This document shows, in pieces, positions 12,370-21,386 of a stretch of 64,000 nt of DNA (positions are counted from its first letter, which is position 1; each line of letters opens with the position of its first letter). Below the pieces are notes generated by a model. That model had not been told where the DNA came from, searched no databases, and saw only the letters and a program-made list of their open reading frames with translations. The DNA is taken from assembly GCA_034638255.1 (NCBI GenBank), contig JAWPGT010000053.1, positions 93,638 to 157,637 on the forward strand. The letters are read 5' to 3'. The position numbers and the translations under genes were made by a program. Source of the DNA: Coprinus comatus (taxonomy: Eukaryota > Basidiomycota > Agaricomycetes > Agaricales > Agaricaceae).

Positions 12370-13368
12370 AGTGGAATTTGAGACAATATTCACCTATATA
12401 TTTTAGTGATGATAAACCTTTTTGAAACTTTTATGGCTCCTTATTCGCGACAATAATAGAGGTTTAAGTCCATTCTTTCGCTGAGCCCCTGACAAGCTTC
12501 CTTCCCTGTTCCTTCCTTAGTAGAGTGGTTATGAGATCAATGATGGATACTATATAAATAGGAATAGTGAAGGCGACGATTTGTGAAGGACTATTAAAAA
12601 CAAAGACGCTGGGGAGAAAGGCTTCAGAGATATGTCACAGCATTTCGGTAGAATGGCCAGATTCAACGAGACTGCTTTCTTCTAGTGCAGCTGAGGTGGT
12701 AGGCGTTGTGGGCGTTGTGGATATGGTTTCAGAGGCGGAAGTGGACACATGGGGAAAGTACGCAGTCGAGGATTGAAATATTGAACAAAGCTACAAATGG
12801 CATTGAACACATGCACCCAAAAAAATTGGGGAGAAGTGGGCGTTTCCACAGCAGTCTTGCGTTCTTAAGTTGGATACCTCGGACACAAGATCCACACAAA
12901 GAAATCAAACTTCAGCACATCACAAACACGTATGGTAATTGTCACTAACATAATCATGGTATACCCGTTCTTGAACGTTTGAACAGGCGAACCGCTCATC
13001 CCACTTCCACCTCCACCTCTATCTCCATATACTTCATCTCAATCGAGTCACTTCAAACCTATGCAGTGAGACTCTTTGCCATTGCCAAGGCCCGAGGACC
13101 TGCGCAGTGCGAAGTTGTGAACCCGTGAGTCCACTTCCAAGTTCCCACGCGATGAATCAGAGAAGCGTTCCTCTTCTAGTCCTCTCTAACTCAGTTCTAA
13201 CTTAAGCTTTAAATGTAGACTACATCGAGCCTTCTTGAGGCTCCGAAAATCTCACAGCTGTCTCATATATGATCTTATATCTGATGATAGATTATCGCAT
13301 CGCATCCTCACTCTCTACTTCATAAAACCTGAAGTTTTCGCTATTCCAACAAAACATTATTCGTTCTG
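12370..13368. other. No gene recognised
   Basis: Short open frames at 12567-12948 show no family resemblance and no splice partners. The final 200 bases form the presumed promoter of the first RAD52-like gene. Confidence 0.5.
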
Positions 13369-14493
13369 ATGTACCCCAACGCCCCACGGCGTCGTTCACC
13401 ATCTGCTGATAAACCACGAGCTACAGAAGAAAGAACAGATGTACAAACCAAGCTGTCACAGAAGCCTGGGCCAGAATATCTAAAAATCCGAGAAAGTACA
13501 GTGAAACCTGCTGAAGGAGTCGTATATATGGAGGAATGGCAACTGATAAACTTGGCAAATGAAGTTTTTGGGTTCAACGGTTGGAGTTCAAACGTTATCA
13601 GTCTCACCACTGATTACATGGAAAGGGATGAATCATCAGGTCTTTATGATGTTGGAGTAACTGCAATCGTCAGAGTTGCGTTGGTTCAATCTCATAGTGG
13701 CACTGATGGTAATAGTAAGGATGGGGGAGTTTATCATGATGGTGATGGGTATTATACTGTGTCTGAAAAACATGATAGAGGACTTGCTTTGACGGAGGTA
13801 CGAACTAATTCTCTACAATTGCTTATGATCTCCTCACATGACATTACGCTGACGAGAATTTGAATATGTCAAATGACTAGTGTAAGAGAAGAGCTGTTTC
13901 GAATGCCCTTCGACGTGCATTAGGACGTTTTGGAAATTTGATGGGTAATTGTTTACATGATAAAACGTATACCGATGGAATTCTTGCCATGGAGAAACCT
14001 TTTGTAAGACCTACCATTTTCATATCAGGAATTCCGCTTTCTGACACAGCGGATATCTTCCTAGACGAGTTTCAATGAAAGTGAACTTTATCGAAGAAAA
14101 GATTTTGCAAGTTCTGTCACTCACCAAGGACCCTCGGATCTCACCATTCTTCGGAGTCCGAACTCCCCTGGTCCCGCCATGAAGAGGGCCGCTGCTCCTC
14201 TGACTCCACCACCTAACAGCAGGCCTGTCGTCCCACCATCCAGGGTACAGGATCGTATGATGGCTTCATCATCCGAAGGAGCGACTCGTGCCACTACAAT
14301 GGCTTCGCAATACAAAGGAGCGCCTCATACCAAAATGGCTTCACCAGAAGAAGAAACCACTCGTAACGATGGACTATTTCGTGCCATACGTCGGGCTTCA
14401 CCAGAGAGAGAAACCACTCATAACGATGGACTATTGGCCATACGTCGGGGTTCACCGCCCAGGGCACGAGAAGGGCCTGTGTTTTTCCAGTAA
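13369..14493 (+). CDS. RAD52 paralog A: N-terminal annealing domain with a short repetitive tail
   Basis: Exons 13369-13797, 13881-14003 and 14065-14493 join in frame to about 326 residues. Intron positions 1 and 2 match the full RAD52 gene at 21934 exactly, and exon 2 is 123 nt in both. The Rad52/Rad22 annealing domain is present: [55 protein letters not shown]. The segment equivalent to YHEDIGYG is altered to YHDGDGYYT, and the loop before it carries an insertion. After the conserved ESELYRRKDFA motif the Rad51-binding tail is missing. A 130-residue tail with tandem 40-50 bp repeats replaces it. In Rad52 the N-terminal half forms the annealing ring and the C-terminal half loads Rad51, so this paralog could anneal DNA without recruiting Rad51. 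That function is inference. Confidence 0.85.
14290..14465 (+). repeat. Imperfect tandem repeats in the tail of RAD52 paralog A
   Basis: The unit GGCTTCACCAGA..GAGAAACCACTC.TAACGATGGACTATT..GCCATACGTCGG occurs twice (about 14338-14396 and 14397-14452), with shorter partial units before and after. Copies differ by a few bases and by in-frame indels, so the reading frame is kept. The encoded motif is roughly ASPE.ETT.NDGL..AIRR. Confidence 0.75.
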
Positions 14494-14795
14494 CCAAGCC
14501 CAGAATTCCGAATAGGTTTATCGTGATGATGAAAAATACTCCAATTTCAATCGACAAGATGAAAAGATACCAACGTAGTATATATTCACAGTATGAAATT
14601 TGAATTCCGTGATTTTAAACCATTAGGGACGAATATCTGATCTTTGTATAGTATCAATATAGTATATTGTCTTGCTACTCAACCTAGGTGGGAGTTCAAA
14701 ACAAAGTCTCTTCACATAGGCGGCCAGGTTATGAATCTTATGATGGATAAAAATAAGATTGAGAATGCAGTCAAGTTGCACTGACCCACTCCATA
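14494..14795. other. Spacer, degenerate 5' end of RAD52 paralog B
   Basis: The first exon of paralog B should begin here, but the KL.QK.GPEY segment seen in paralogs A and C cannot be found in any frame. I see no other gene. Confidence 0.5.
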
Positions 14796-15192
14796 GTGTT
14801 TATGCTCAACAATGAGGTCTTTGGATTCGATGGTTGGAGTTCCAAAATTGTCGGCATTACTGTTAATTATTTGGAACCGAATACCAGTGGTGGTAGAGTG
14901 AAATCTTACAGCGTCGCAGTAACTGCCATTGTGAAAGTTACATTGAAATCTTATGATGGAAATGAAGGAATTTATCGTGAGGGTGCTGGTAATTTTGCAC
15001 TGGACTATGTGGCACTGTCGAAGGGTTTAGCTTTAATAGAGGTACGTTTTGAAAACTTGTATACGTTGCTGTAGGATGCTGACGCAAATATAAACTGCCA
15101 TTAGTGTAAAAACAAGGCTGTTGTGGAAGCGCGGAAAAGTGCATTGAGATCCTTTGGAAACTTGTTGGGAAATTGTTTACATGACGTAGCAT

Positions 15193-15405
15193 CTTGTTCG
15201 GCGAGTCAGATAATCAATCAAAGGGATATAATAATATTGTCTATGTGTGTAGTAATGAATGAACAACCACCTACGATGTGGGTGAGGAGAACCGAGGCCA
15301 TTACATTTTTCCGAGTGAATTTTGAGTAGGAGAAAAAGGGAGGAAAAGTATAAGGCTGTTGGTATCCGGGCGGCACGTCGATTGGATGAGCATGAAGGCT
15401 CACCC
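15193..15405 (-). repeat. Split direct repeat B2
   Basis: A 213-bp copy, apparently identical to B1 at 15600-15812. Its outer end, CTTGTTCGGCG on the plus strand, is the 3' terminus of the element. Confidence 0.93.
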
Positions 15406-15444
15406 GTCAACGTGTCTGGTGGTTGTAAGGGGAGGTGGTGGGTT

Positions 15445-15599
15445 TTAGGGATTAGTTAGCAAGAAAATGGATTTCACAGATGTGAGAACGAGGACGTATG
15501 GTAGTAGATGAATTAAATTGAAGTGAGACGCGACTGAGCTGTTTGAGGCACGTGACTCTTCTACAAGAAAGCGCATCTGACTTCGTCAGATGCTTCACT
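15445..15599 (-). repeat. Split direct repeat A2
   Basis: A 155-bp copy, apparently identical to A1 at 21001-21155. It carries the terminal hairpin (GCATCTGAC / GTCAGATGC with a 3-nt loop). It abuts B1 directly (TTCACT|CTTGTTC), the sequence expected at the circular junction used by the recombinase. Confidence 0.93.
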
Positions 15600-17062
15600 C
15601 TTGTTCGGCGAGTCAGATAATCAATCAAAGGGATATAATAATATTGTCTATGTGTGTAGTAATGAATGAACAACCACCTACGATGTGGGTGAGGAGAACC
15701 GAGGCCATTACATTTTTCCGAGTGAATTTTGAGTAGGAGAAAAAGGGAGGAAAAGTATAAGGCTGTTGGTATCCGGGCGGCACGTCGATTGGATGAGCAT
15801 GAAGGCTCACCCAGTTGGAGAGGGAGGAAGCTCCCAGCCGACATCGAATCATCGGCTGTCGGCTCGCCCAGAAGATGAGGTTCGGACCTCTGCGGATTGT
15901 GTTCGGGTTGTTTCTGGTAGTGGACCATTGCGTTTGAGGTGTTTGACGAACTTTGTGTGGTTCCAGTTTCTCCAATGGGTAGCTTTAGATTGCTAATGTG
16001 GAGGGGAACTATGTCTTCTGCCGATCTCCAGTATTTCAGGAAGGCGTCTGATGACCAGCGTCCAGTCGTTTTGACTACATCTGGGGGAACGCCAGACAAG
16101 AGGAGTTGTGTCGTGCCTCCGATTCTGAAGGAATGTCCGGTGCAATTTTTGTGGCCAGTCTTCTTCCATATCTCGTTGCACTTCTTGATGAACCTGTGCT
16201 TGGTGAGTGTTATAACCTGGTTTCCTCGCACAAATGAAAATAGGGGGGAGGATCTTGGCATATTGGCGGTTTTGTCTAGGAAATTTTTCATTGCTTGAAT
16301 CGGGTCGGTCTCTGGTGAATGGATCTGTTTTGATAAAACTACGGTTTGTCCTTTTCTGTCGGTCTTGGTTTTGGGGATGAAAAGGTTCCATGACATCTTC
16401 GAAGGTTGTGTTGATGTTTCGATGTCGTTCTTTGAAGGTCGTTCGGTTGTTGATAGGTCTTGGCCTGATGTTGGTAATAGTTCACCGAGCCTGCATTGTG
16501 CCCAGAAAGCCGTGCAGGCGCAAGCTAATATGGCTATGTCTTCAGTGTTGTTCGTGTGTAGATGTTTCGCCAAGGATCTGAGTGCATCAAATGTGACGTG
16601 TCTCTTCCGTGTGTGGCTGGTATCTCTGGGTGCGAGGTTCTTGCATCCTTTCAAAACTTGTTTTAATCTGGAACCGCCATGCCAATGCCAGTCGTTGAAG
16701 GTATGCCAGGCCTTCATGGCGGAAATCCGGCTATTGACTGCTGTTGCGGAGAGGGTGCCTAAGGATTCGGTGGCAAAGGCACATAGTAAATACTCAGATG
16801 ATGGTGTTCGTTTCTCTGGGGGGATGCCATGTGTGTCGCAGAATTGGTGAAATCTTTGAATTGAACGTCTATAACCATTAGTTGTTGAAGTCGCCCAGCT
16901 ATGTTTCAGGGCTTTGATGATGTTCATGTCGGTCTCCGAGTTGAAATCGCTGGGGCCTACTAGGGAGGATGTTCGTAATGGGATGATCGGTCTCTTCTTC
17001 TGGGTATCTACGGATTGTAGAGACTGAGTGGATGGGATGAAGCGTGGTAGGAAAGGAGGCAT
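15452..17062 (-). CDS. Tyrosine recombinase of the Ngaro-type element
   Basis: An open frame of 536 codons. The N-terminal half has the SAM-like DNA-binding fold typical of phage-integrase family proteins (WATSTTNGYRRSIQRFHQFC). The catalytic half shows the first Arg in AQCRLGEL, the His..Arg pair in GHSFRIGGTTQLLL and the Tyr in DAFLKYWR. It therefore appears catalytically complete. It would integrate the circular cDNA without target duplication. The last about 140 codons run through repeats B1 and A2 and have no family resemblance, so the functional protein probably ends near residue 375. It is the 3'-most ORF of the element. Confidence 0.94.
   Translation of the reverse strand: MPPFLPRFIPSTQSLQSVDTQKKRPIIPLRTSSLVGPSDFNSETDMNIIKALKHSWATSTTNGYRRSIQRFHQFCDTHGIPPEKRTPSSEYLLCAFATESLGTLSATAVNSRISAMKAWHTFNDWHWHGGSRLKQVLKGCKNLAPRDTSHTRKRHVTFDALRSLAKHLHTNNTEDIAILACACTAFWAQCRLGELLPTSGQDLSTTERPSKNDIETSTQPSKMSWNLFIPKTKTDRKGQTVVLSKQIHSPETDPIQAMKNFLDKTANMPRSSPLFSFVRGNQVITLTKHRFIKKCNEIWKKTGHKNCTGHSFRIGGTTQLLLSGVPPDVVKTTGRWSSDAFLKYWRSAEDIVPLHISNLKLPIGETGTTQSSSNTSNAMVHYQKQPEHNPQRSEPHLLGEPTADDSMSAGSFLPLQLGEPSCSSNRRAARIPTALYFSSLFLLLKIHSEKCNGLGSPHPHRRWLFIHYYTHRQYYYIPLIDYLTRRTRVKHLTKSDALSCRRVTCLKQLSRVSLQFNSSTTIRPRSHICEIHFLAN
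15600..15812 (-). repeat. Split direct repeat B1
   Basis: The inner B copy, next to the recombinase gene. The recombinase reading frame runs on through this repeat into A2. Confidence 0.93.
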
Positions 17063-17142
17063 TACTATTAACGATAGACTGGTATGTAGGTTAGTTTCGC
17101 TACGGTGCTACGTGTATGTCAAATACGTCGTGAGAAAAAGAA

Positions 17143-19176
17143 TTATGTAATAAAGTCGTCATCGGTGAGATATGGATTGAGGAAAGGAGTCATAATAAAG
17201 GAATCTGTGCAGTGAACAAATGAGACTGGGACTAAACCTCTGGAAGGTTTGTCTGCTAAGTTTGATTTGGATTGGACATATACTGATGTTAGCCACAGGG
17301 AGTTGACCCGGAGAAGCGTTGTGATATGTTGGAGAATGAGATTTTGCTCGTGACTCCGGGATTTTCCGTTATTGATTGCATCGATAACACCTGTGTTGTC
17401 TGATTTCAACACAAAATGAGCGTTGTTGAATTTCTTGTGTGCTGCTAGACGGAGACCGCATTCGATCGCTACGATCTCGGCCCAACCGATTGTGTGTTCT
17501 CGGTGATCGTTCCACCCTCTCTTTAATTTCCAAGATTTCCATTCACTCCCGAAGATCACGCCGATTCCCCATGATGTGGACGCATCTACCCAAAATTCTA
17601 TTGGAGATGGTGGGGGTGGTGGGAGGATCTTGGAAGGATGTGTGGTATCTTGTAAGTTGTCGATCCACCAGATAGCATCGTTCCTGACAGTCGCATTGGG
17701 GCTTCTCATAGCAAAGGGTGATGAGCTTCTGGATGAGTGCACGAATCTTGATAGTGCGGGTAGACGAGATCTCCCGTCAGGGAGTGCTAAGGAGCAGTGA
17801 ACAAGGGTGCCGAGTAGTGTTTCGGCATCGCGTTTCGTGAATTTTTTAGAGGGATCTGCCCAGGGTGACAATCTATTTAAGTATTTCATTCGTTTGTCAT
17901 TCGGAATGCTGATGGTTTTGGATTCCAGGTCCCATAGGAAGCCCAGGTAGCGGAAGACTGATGCGAATGGAACCGTTTTCGATGGCTTCCAAGGCCATCC
18001 TAGTGGTTCTGCGATTTTCTCAATGAGATCAAGATCATATGTGTACGATTTTGGTTCAGGTGAGCAGTTTTCGAGTTCTTCCATGAGGTATCTTAGAAAT
18101 AAGAAATCATCTACCCAGTTTTCACAGGGGGATTTCGTGTGTTTCCGAATAATTTCGGACATTGCGTCTGCTAATCTTCCGAACACGCCTCCAGAACTGC
18201 TTGCCCCGAAGGGAGCGCAATGGTCGATATAGAATTTATTGTCCCACGAAACAACAAAGTACTTTTGTTGGGCTGGTGAAATTGGGCAGCATCGGAAAGC
18301 TGCGTCAACATCCATTGTCGCAGCTTGGGTTCCCGGTGGGGCCGTTTCTACCAGTTTGTAGATCTTGGTGAAGGTGCCCCAGTTGCAGGTAAATTCTTCT
18401 GGGTCTATGTCTGCGTTTACTGACTTGACTTCTTTGTCATTCCTCGGGAATGAGAAGTCTTGTATGACCCTGAATTCGTCTTGGCTGTTAGCTTTCGGGA
18501 CGGTTCCGAGGGGGGAGGAGCGGAATTCCCCGATTTTTTGACGAAGTTGTGATTTTGAATATGGGCCGCTGTAGCGACTGGCGGTGAGTTCTTTTTCGAT
18601 GTATTTTTCAATGACGTTGGGGTGGTCTGTGGCTGATTTGTGGTTTTTTGGGGTGTAGGTTGATTCGATTGGGGTTTTGACTCCCATGTCGAAACCGGAT
18701 TCGATGCTGGATGGAACGTCGGGAAATTTATCTATTAGGTTGAATTGTTGTAGTATGTTTTTCCATTCTTTATGTACAAGGGGAGTGATCACTGGGAGGG
18801 TATCATACGAATTTGCAGGATTGCGCTCCGTGATCGGTTGATCGGCAAAGTGTGCATTGGTGGACTCCGTGGTCTGTGGCTGGTGGGTGTTGGCATCCCA
18901 CGACTCCGTTGAATTTATAACAGTAGAATTTTCCTTCATTGTCAAACCTGGTGCCTTTCGGATTTGGTCCTGGTGGGAGTAGGATTGGGTTGCCGTTGAC
19001 CATGAACGATGATGTGCAGATGATGGATTGGTGGTTCCGATCTCCGCAGAGAAAACACCGACCTGGTTGTTTCCAGGTATTGTTTGTGTTGCTCGAGGGT
19101 CCTTGGTTCTTTCGAAAATTGTTGGGATTTTGTCGTTGGTAAGGATTGTATCGTTGTTGTTGGCGTGAAGGTCCAA
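17143..19176 (-). CDS. Reverse transcriptase-RNase H of the Ngaro-type element
   Basis: An open frame of 677 codons. It overlaps the Gag-like ORF by 374 nt in another frame, so expression needs frameshifting, internal initiation or splicing. The reverse transcriptase core begins near residue 140. It shows the first metal-binding Asp (ATMDVDAAFRCC), the G-loop (HCAPFGASSSGG) and the catalytic pair in NWVDDFLF, where tyrosine of the usual YVDD is W. The C-terminal RNase H keeps the Asp, Glu and Asp (WVDASTSWGIGV, WAEIVAIECG, LKSDNTGVIDAI). The last residues are LTDDDFIT. No methyltransferase domain follows. The first 120 or so residues overlapping Gag may not be translated. Confidence 0.94.
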   Translation of the reverse strand: MDLHANNNDTILTNDKIPTIFERTKDPRATQTIPGNNQVGVFSAEIGTTNPSSAHHRSWSTATQSYSHQDQIRKAPGLTMKENSTVINSTESWDANTHQPQTTESTNAHFADQPITERNPANSYDTLPVITPLVHKEWKNILQQFNLIDKFPDVPSSIESGFDMGVKTPIESTYTPKNHKSATDHPNVIEKYIEKELTASRYSGPYSKSQLRQKIGEFRSSPLGTVPKANSQDEFRVIQDFSFPRNDKEVKSVNADIDPEEFTCNWGTFTKIYKLVETAPPGTQAATMDVDAAFRCCPISPAQQKYFVVSWDNKFYIDHCAPFGASSSGGVFGRLADAMSEIIRKHTKSPCENWVDDFLFLRYLMEELENCSPEPKSYTYDLDLIEKIAEPLGWPWKPSKTVPFASVFRYLGFLWDLESKTISIPNDKRMKYLNRLSPWADPSKKFTKRDAETLLGTLVHCSLALPDGRSRLPALSRFVHSSRSSSPFAMRSPNATVRNDAIWWIDNLQDTTHPSKILPPPPPSPIEFWVDASTSWGIGVIFGSEWKSWKLKRGWNDHREHTIGWAEIVAIECGLRLAAHKKFNNAHFVLKSDNTGVIDAINNGKSRSHEQNLILQHITTLLRVNSLWLTSVYVQSKSNLADKPSRGLVPVSFVHCTDSFIMTPFLNPYLTDDDFIT

Positions 19177-19879
19177 CTTGATATGGATTGTAATTGTTGT
19201 AGGACTTGTTGAATTGGTTATTTTGGAATGTGGGGTTGTTGTTCATTGGTCTCGGAATTTGAGCATGGAGTTGATTGTTGGCTTTTTCTAGACGTGCGTA
19301 TATACACTGTGACTCAGCTGTTTTCCAGATTCTTTCCTGGAGGGCAGCTGGGTCTAAGGCATGTTGACGGCTTTGCTTTCTGACAGCAATGTCGTATGTT
19401 ATCCAAATGTCCCAATTTTGGGATTTGTCGTTAGTTCTGAGTATGCGATCGAAGTGGGCAATCCACATTGTGTATAATTTGTGGGAGTTCATGGATTTGA
19501 TCATGTATAACAAACGGCTCCATGCTTGATGCCACTCTTCAAAACTCAGTTTCTCCTCTTCCGCCTCGTTGAGAGGTTTGTCCGTCAATGTGAGATTCCC
19601 ATTGTTGTCCATGCGAACGTCTTGGCTGGTGATGTGGTTGGTAGCTCTGGAAAGACATCTTCTGTCTGTGAGATATGTCAGGGGAATGTGTGTTTCCCAG
19701 CCCCGTCCTTTCCTGAATCTGGCCCAGATGCTATCAGGGATCTCCACTGGTGCATCGTTACATTGTTGTCCAGGTGTAAATTCAATGTAGCCTTTTTGTT
19801 CGTGTTGGGTGACGATATGTTCATCATTGTCGTTGACATCATGGGGAGGTATATCTATTTTGGTTTGTGAACGGTTCAT
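18803..19879 (-). CDS. Gag-like nucleocapsid ORF with zinc-binding motifs
   Basis: 358 codons. The N-terminal half is a helical domain (FEEWHQAWSRLLYMIKSMN, AHFDRILRTNDKSQNWDIW), and the middle is rich in Asn, Gln and Tyr. The C-terminus has Cys/His clusters (GRCFLCGDRNHQSIIC and HQCTLCRSTDHGAQSC), each C-x2-C-x4-H-x4-C, the retroviral-type zinc knuckle. It is the presumed RNA-binding structural protein of the retrotransposon. It sits between the SAP-like ORF and the reverse transcriptase ORF. Confidence 0.85.
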   Translation of the reverse strand: MNRSQTKIDIPPHDVNDNDEHIVTQHEQKGYIEFTPGQQCNDAPVEIPDSIWARFRKGRGWETHIPLTYLTDRRCLSRATNHITSQDVRMDNNGNLTLTDKPLNEAEEEKLSFEEWHQAWSRLLYMIKSMNSHKLYTMWIAHFDRILRTNDKSQNWDIWITYDIAVRKQSRQHALDPAALQERIWKTAESQCIYARLEKANNQLHAQIPRPMNNNPTFQNNQFNKSYNNYNPYQVGPSRQQQRYNPYQRQNPNNFRKNQGPSSNTNNTWKQPGRCFLCGDRNHQSIICTSSFMVNGNPILLPPGPNPKGTRFDNEGKFYCYKFNGVVGCQHPPATDHGVHQCTLCRSTDHGAQSCKFV

Positions 19880-20129
19880 GAGTCATTTGGTTTTGAAATT
19901 GGTGTGTATTGGGAATAAAGGGGACAACCGTGGTTGGGTTTGTTGACCTTTGTAAAGGGGTGGAGGACCTCGTAGGTCGTGTATATGTGTGCATTCGAAA
20001 ATAGTATTTTCGTATCCCTTGCTCTGGGATATAATCTGCTCGTACGCAGTACAATATATGTATGTGTGATATTATTGTGGCCCGTGGGCTGAATACATGA
20101 GGTACTGCAGACAAAATATCGCCCGTGGG

Positions 20130-20978
20130 CTAATGGTCCGTAGACATTTGGATTACCCCCGTACGGGCTCCGGTGTAATATGGGATGAACGAGAAAGGAG
20201 AATCTGACTCACGGTTCGCATCCATGGAGTTTGGAATGTCAGAGGGTTGGGTTGGACCGCCTAATGAGGTACCTGCATTCGGTGATGGTTTGTGTTGGGA
20301 TCTGTTGCTGGGGTTGCCCGGTGTTGTAAATGGGTCTCTTGGGTTGTTCTCCGAGGCTGGTGTTGTTGTGTTGGGAACGTTGGGGGGTTGTTGATATTGA
20401 TTTTGAACTTCCTGGTTCGCCGTGGATTCTCCAGTCGTCGTCTGATTCTGGGGCCGGGTAGGTATGTTGGCCCTTCTCGTCGGACGAGGTGTATTTGTTG
20501 TTTCCGGGGGTAGTTCGGTCGACGAGTTAGAATGGGTCGAAGTGGGGCTGTTGGGGATTCCTCCCCATTCGGATCCTTCGGATGAGTCGGAATGGTCGGT
20601 GGTTGGGGCTGCAGGCCCTCGTGTAATGCGGGGTGTCCGGTTTCTCGGATTAGGTTCTGTGATGTTCGCTCTCGATCCTCTTGGTCTGATGGCTGCGGGC
20701 CTGCCGGGTCTCCTGGGTCTTGGGAAGAGTCCGGTATATATTGGGTTTTCTTTGAGTTGTGGAATTTCGTTGAAATAGTTCTTGATGTTCCTTCTTAGGG
20801 TGACTACTGTGAGTCTTGGATTGTTCTCTTCTTCTGGGAGTTCGATATAATTTGCTAAGTCGAGTAGTTGTCTCTTGTTAAGCGAAGATAGTGGTCTTGT
20901 AAACCTTCGCATGTGAGTTTCTTGACTTTCTGTCTGTCTTGTTCCTACGTTGGTTGAAGTGGTGTCGTTGTCTTCCAT
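20130..20978 (-). CDS. First ORF of the Ngaro-type element, SAP-like N-terminus and disordered tail
   Basis: 282 codons, starting 23 bp inside repeat A1. Residues 30-75 (LSSLNKRQLLDLANYIELP ... TVVTLRRNIKNYF) look like a SAP-type helix-turn-helix that binds DNA or chromatin. The rest is a low-complexity Pro, Thr, Asn and Ser tail without a fold. It is encoded in the same direction as the other element ORFs and may act with the Gag-like protein. Function beyond the SAP resemblance is unknown. Confidence 0.7.
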   Translation of the reverse strand: MEDNDTTSTNVGTRQTESQETHMRRFTRPLSSLNKRQLLDLANYIELPEEENNPRLTVVTLRRNIKNYFNEIPQLKENPIYTGLFPRPRRPGRPAAIRPRGSRANITEPNPRNRTPRITRGPAAPTTDHSDSSEGSEWGGIPNSPTSTHSNSSTELPPETTNTPRPTRRANIPTRPQNQTTTGESTANQEVQNQYQQPPNVPNTTTPASENNPRDPFTTPGNPSNRSQHKPSPNAGTSLGGPTQPSDIPNSMDANRESDSPFSFIPYYTGARTGVIQMSTDH

Positions 20979-21000
20979 GGTGAATTGGTGATGCGCGTTG

Positions 21001-21155
21001 TTAGGGATTAGTTAGCAAGAAAATGGATTTCACAGATGTGAGAACGAGGACGTATGGTAGTAGATGAATTAAATTGAAGTGAGACGCGACTGAGCTGTTT
21101 GAGGCACGTGACTCTTCTACAAGAAAGCGCATCTGACTTCGTCAGATGCTTCACT
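21001..21155 (-). repeat. Split direct repeat A1
   Basis: The 5' terminus of the element on its coding strand, starting AGTGAAGC followed by the 9-bp-stem hairpin and CACGTG. It is likely to hold the promoter and the recombinase binding site. It abuts the interrupted RAD52 paralog at 21156. Confidence 0.93.
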
Positions 21156-21386
21156 ATCACAAGGGAATTCACGACACAATTCAGGGCATACCTCATGTGA
21201 GACTTAACATTTTCCGCCCGTAGGACTAACTTTCTGATGCACATTTCTACTATCTAGACTTATTTCGCTGAAAGTGAGCTCCATAGACGAAAAGGGCTTA
21301 ACGACCAAAAAGTGTGGACAGTATCCGACGGGGCTGACTCGGCCACAGGTACCAATAGTCTGCAACCTGAAGGAGAAACAGAATGA

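Larger units (their letters stand above)
15193..21155 (-). mobile_element. Complete Ngaro-type tyrosine-recombinase (DIRS order) retrotransposon
   Basis: The element is 5,963 bp and read on the minus strand. It has split direct repeats in the order A1 (21001-21155), ORFs, B1 (15600-15812), A2 (15445-15599), 39-bp linker, B2 (15193-15405). A copies are 155 bp and B copies 213 bp, and I see no difference between the members of each pair. Four long open frames follow in order: a SAP-like N-terminal ORF, a Gag-like zinc-knuckle ORF, reverse transcriptase-RNase H, and tyrosine recombinase. No methyltransferase domain is visible, which with the A1-B1-A2-B2 arrangement fits Ngaro rather than DIRS-1 or PAT. 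There is no target-site duplication, as expected for recombinase-mediated integration. Identical repeats and open frames point to a recent, possibly active, insertion. Confidence 0.93.
14796..21386 (+). pseudogene. RAD52 paralog B, 5'-truncated and split by the retrotransposon
   Basis: Coding pieces are 14796-15041 (LNNEVFGFDGWSS ... ALSKGLALIE) and 15105-15192 (CKNKAVVEARKSALRSFGNLLGNCLHDVA). The retrotransposon then fills 15193-21155. The same exon resumes at 21156, and a last exon 21258-21386 (TYFAESELHRRKGL ...) ends after a short tail. The codon cut by the element is rebuilt exactly when 15192 is joined to 21156 (GTA GCA T|AT CAC), in the position equivalent to DKAYAQE of paralog C. Introns sit at the same places as in A and C. 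The 5' part (QK.GPEY region) is missing, and the YHEDIGYG loop has become YREGAGNF. It was therefore probably already diverged before the insertion. It is not expected to give a working protein. Confidence 0.88.

Noticed and set aside
12567..12948. Overlapping frames of 69 and 80 codons
   Set aside because: No homology features or introns, and the two frames overlap each other, as expected by chance.
15193..21155. DIRS-1 or PAT-type element
   Set aside because: No methyltransferase domain follows RNase H, and the repeats are split direct, not inverted. Ngaro fits better.
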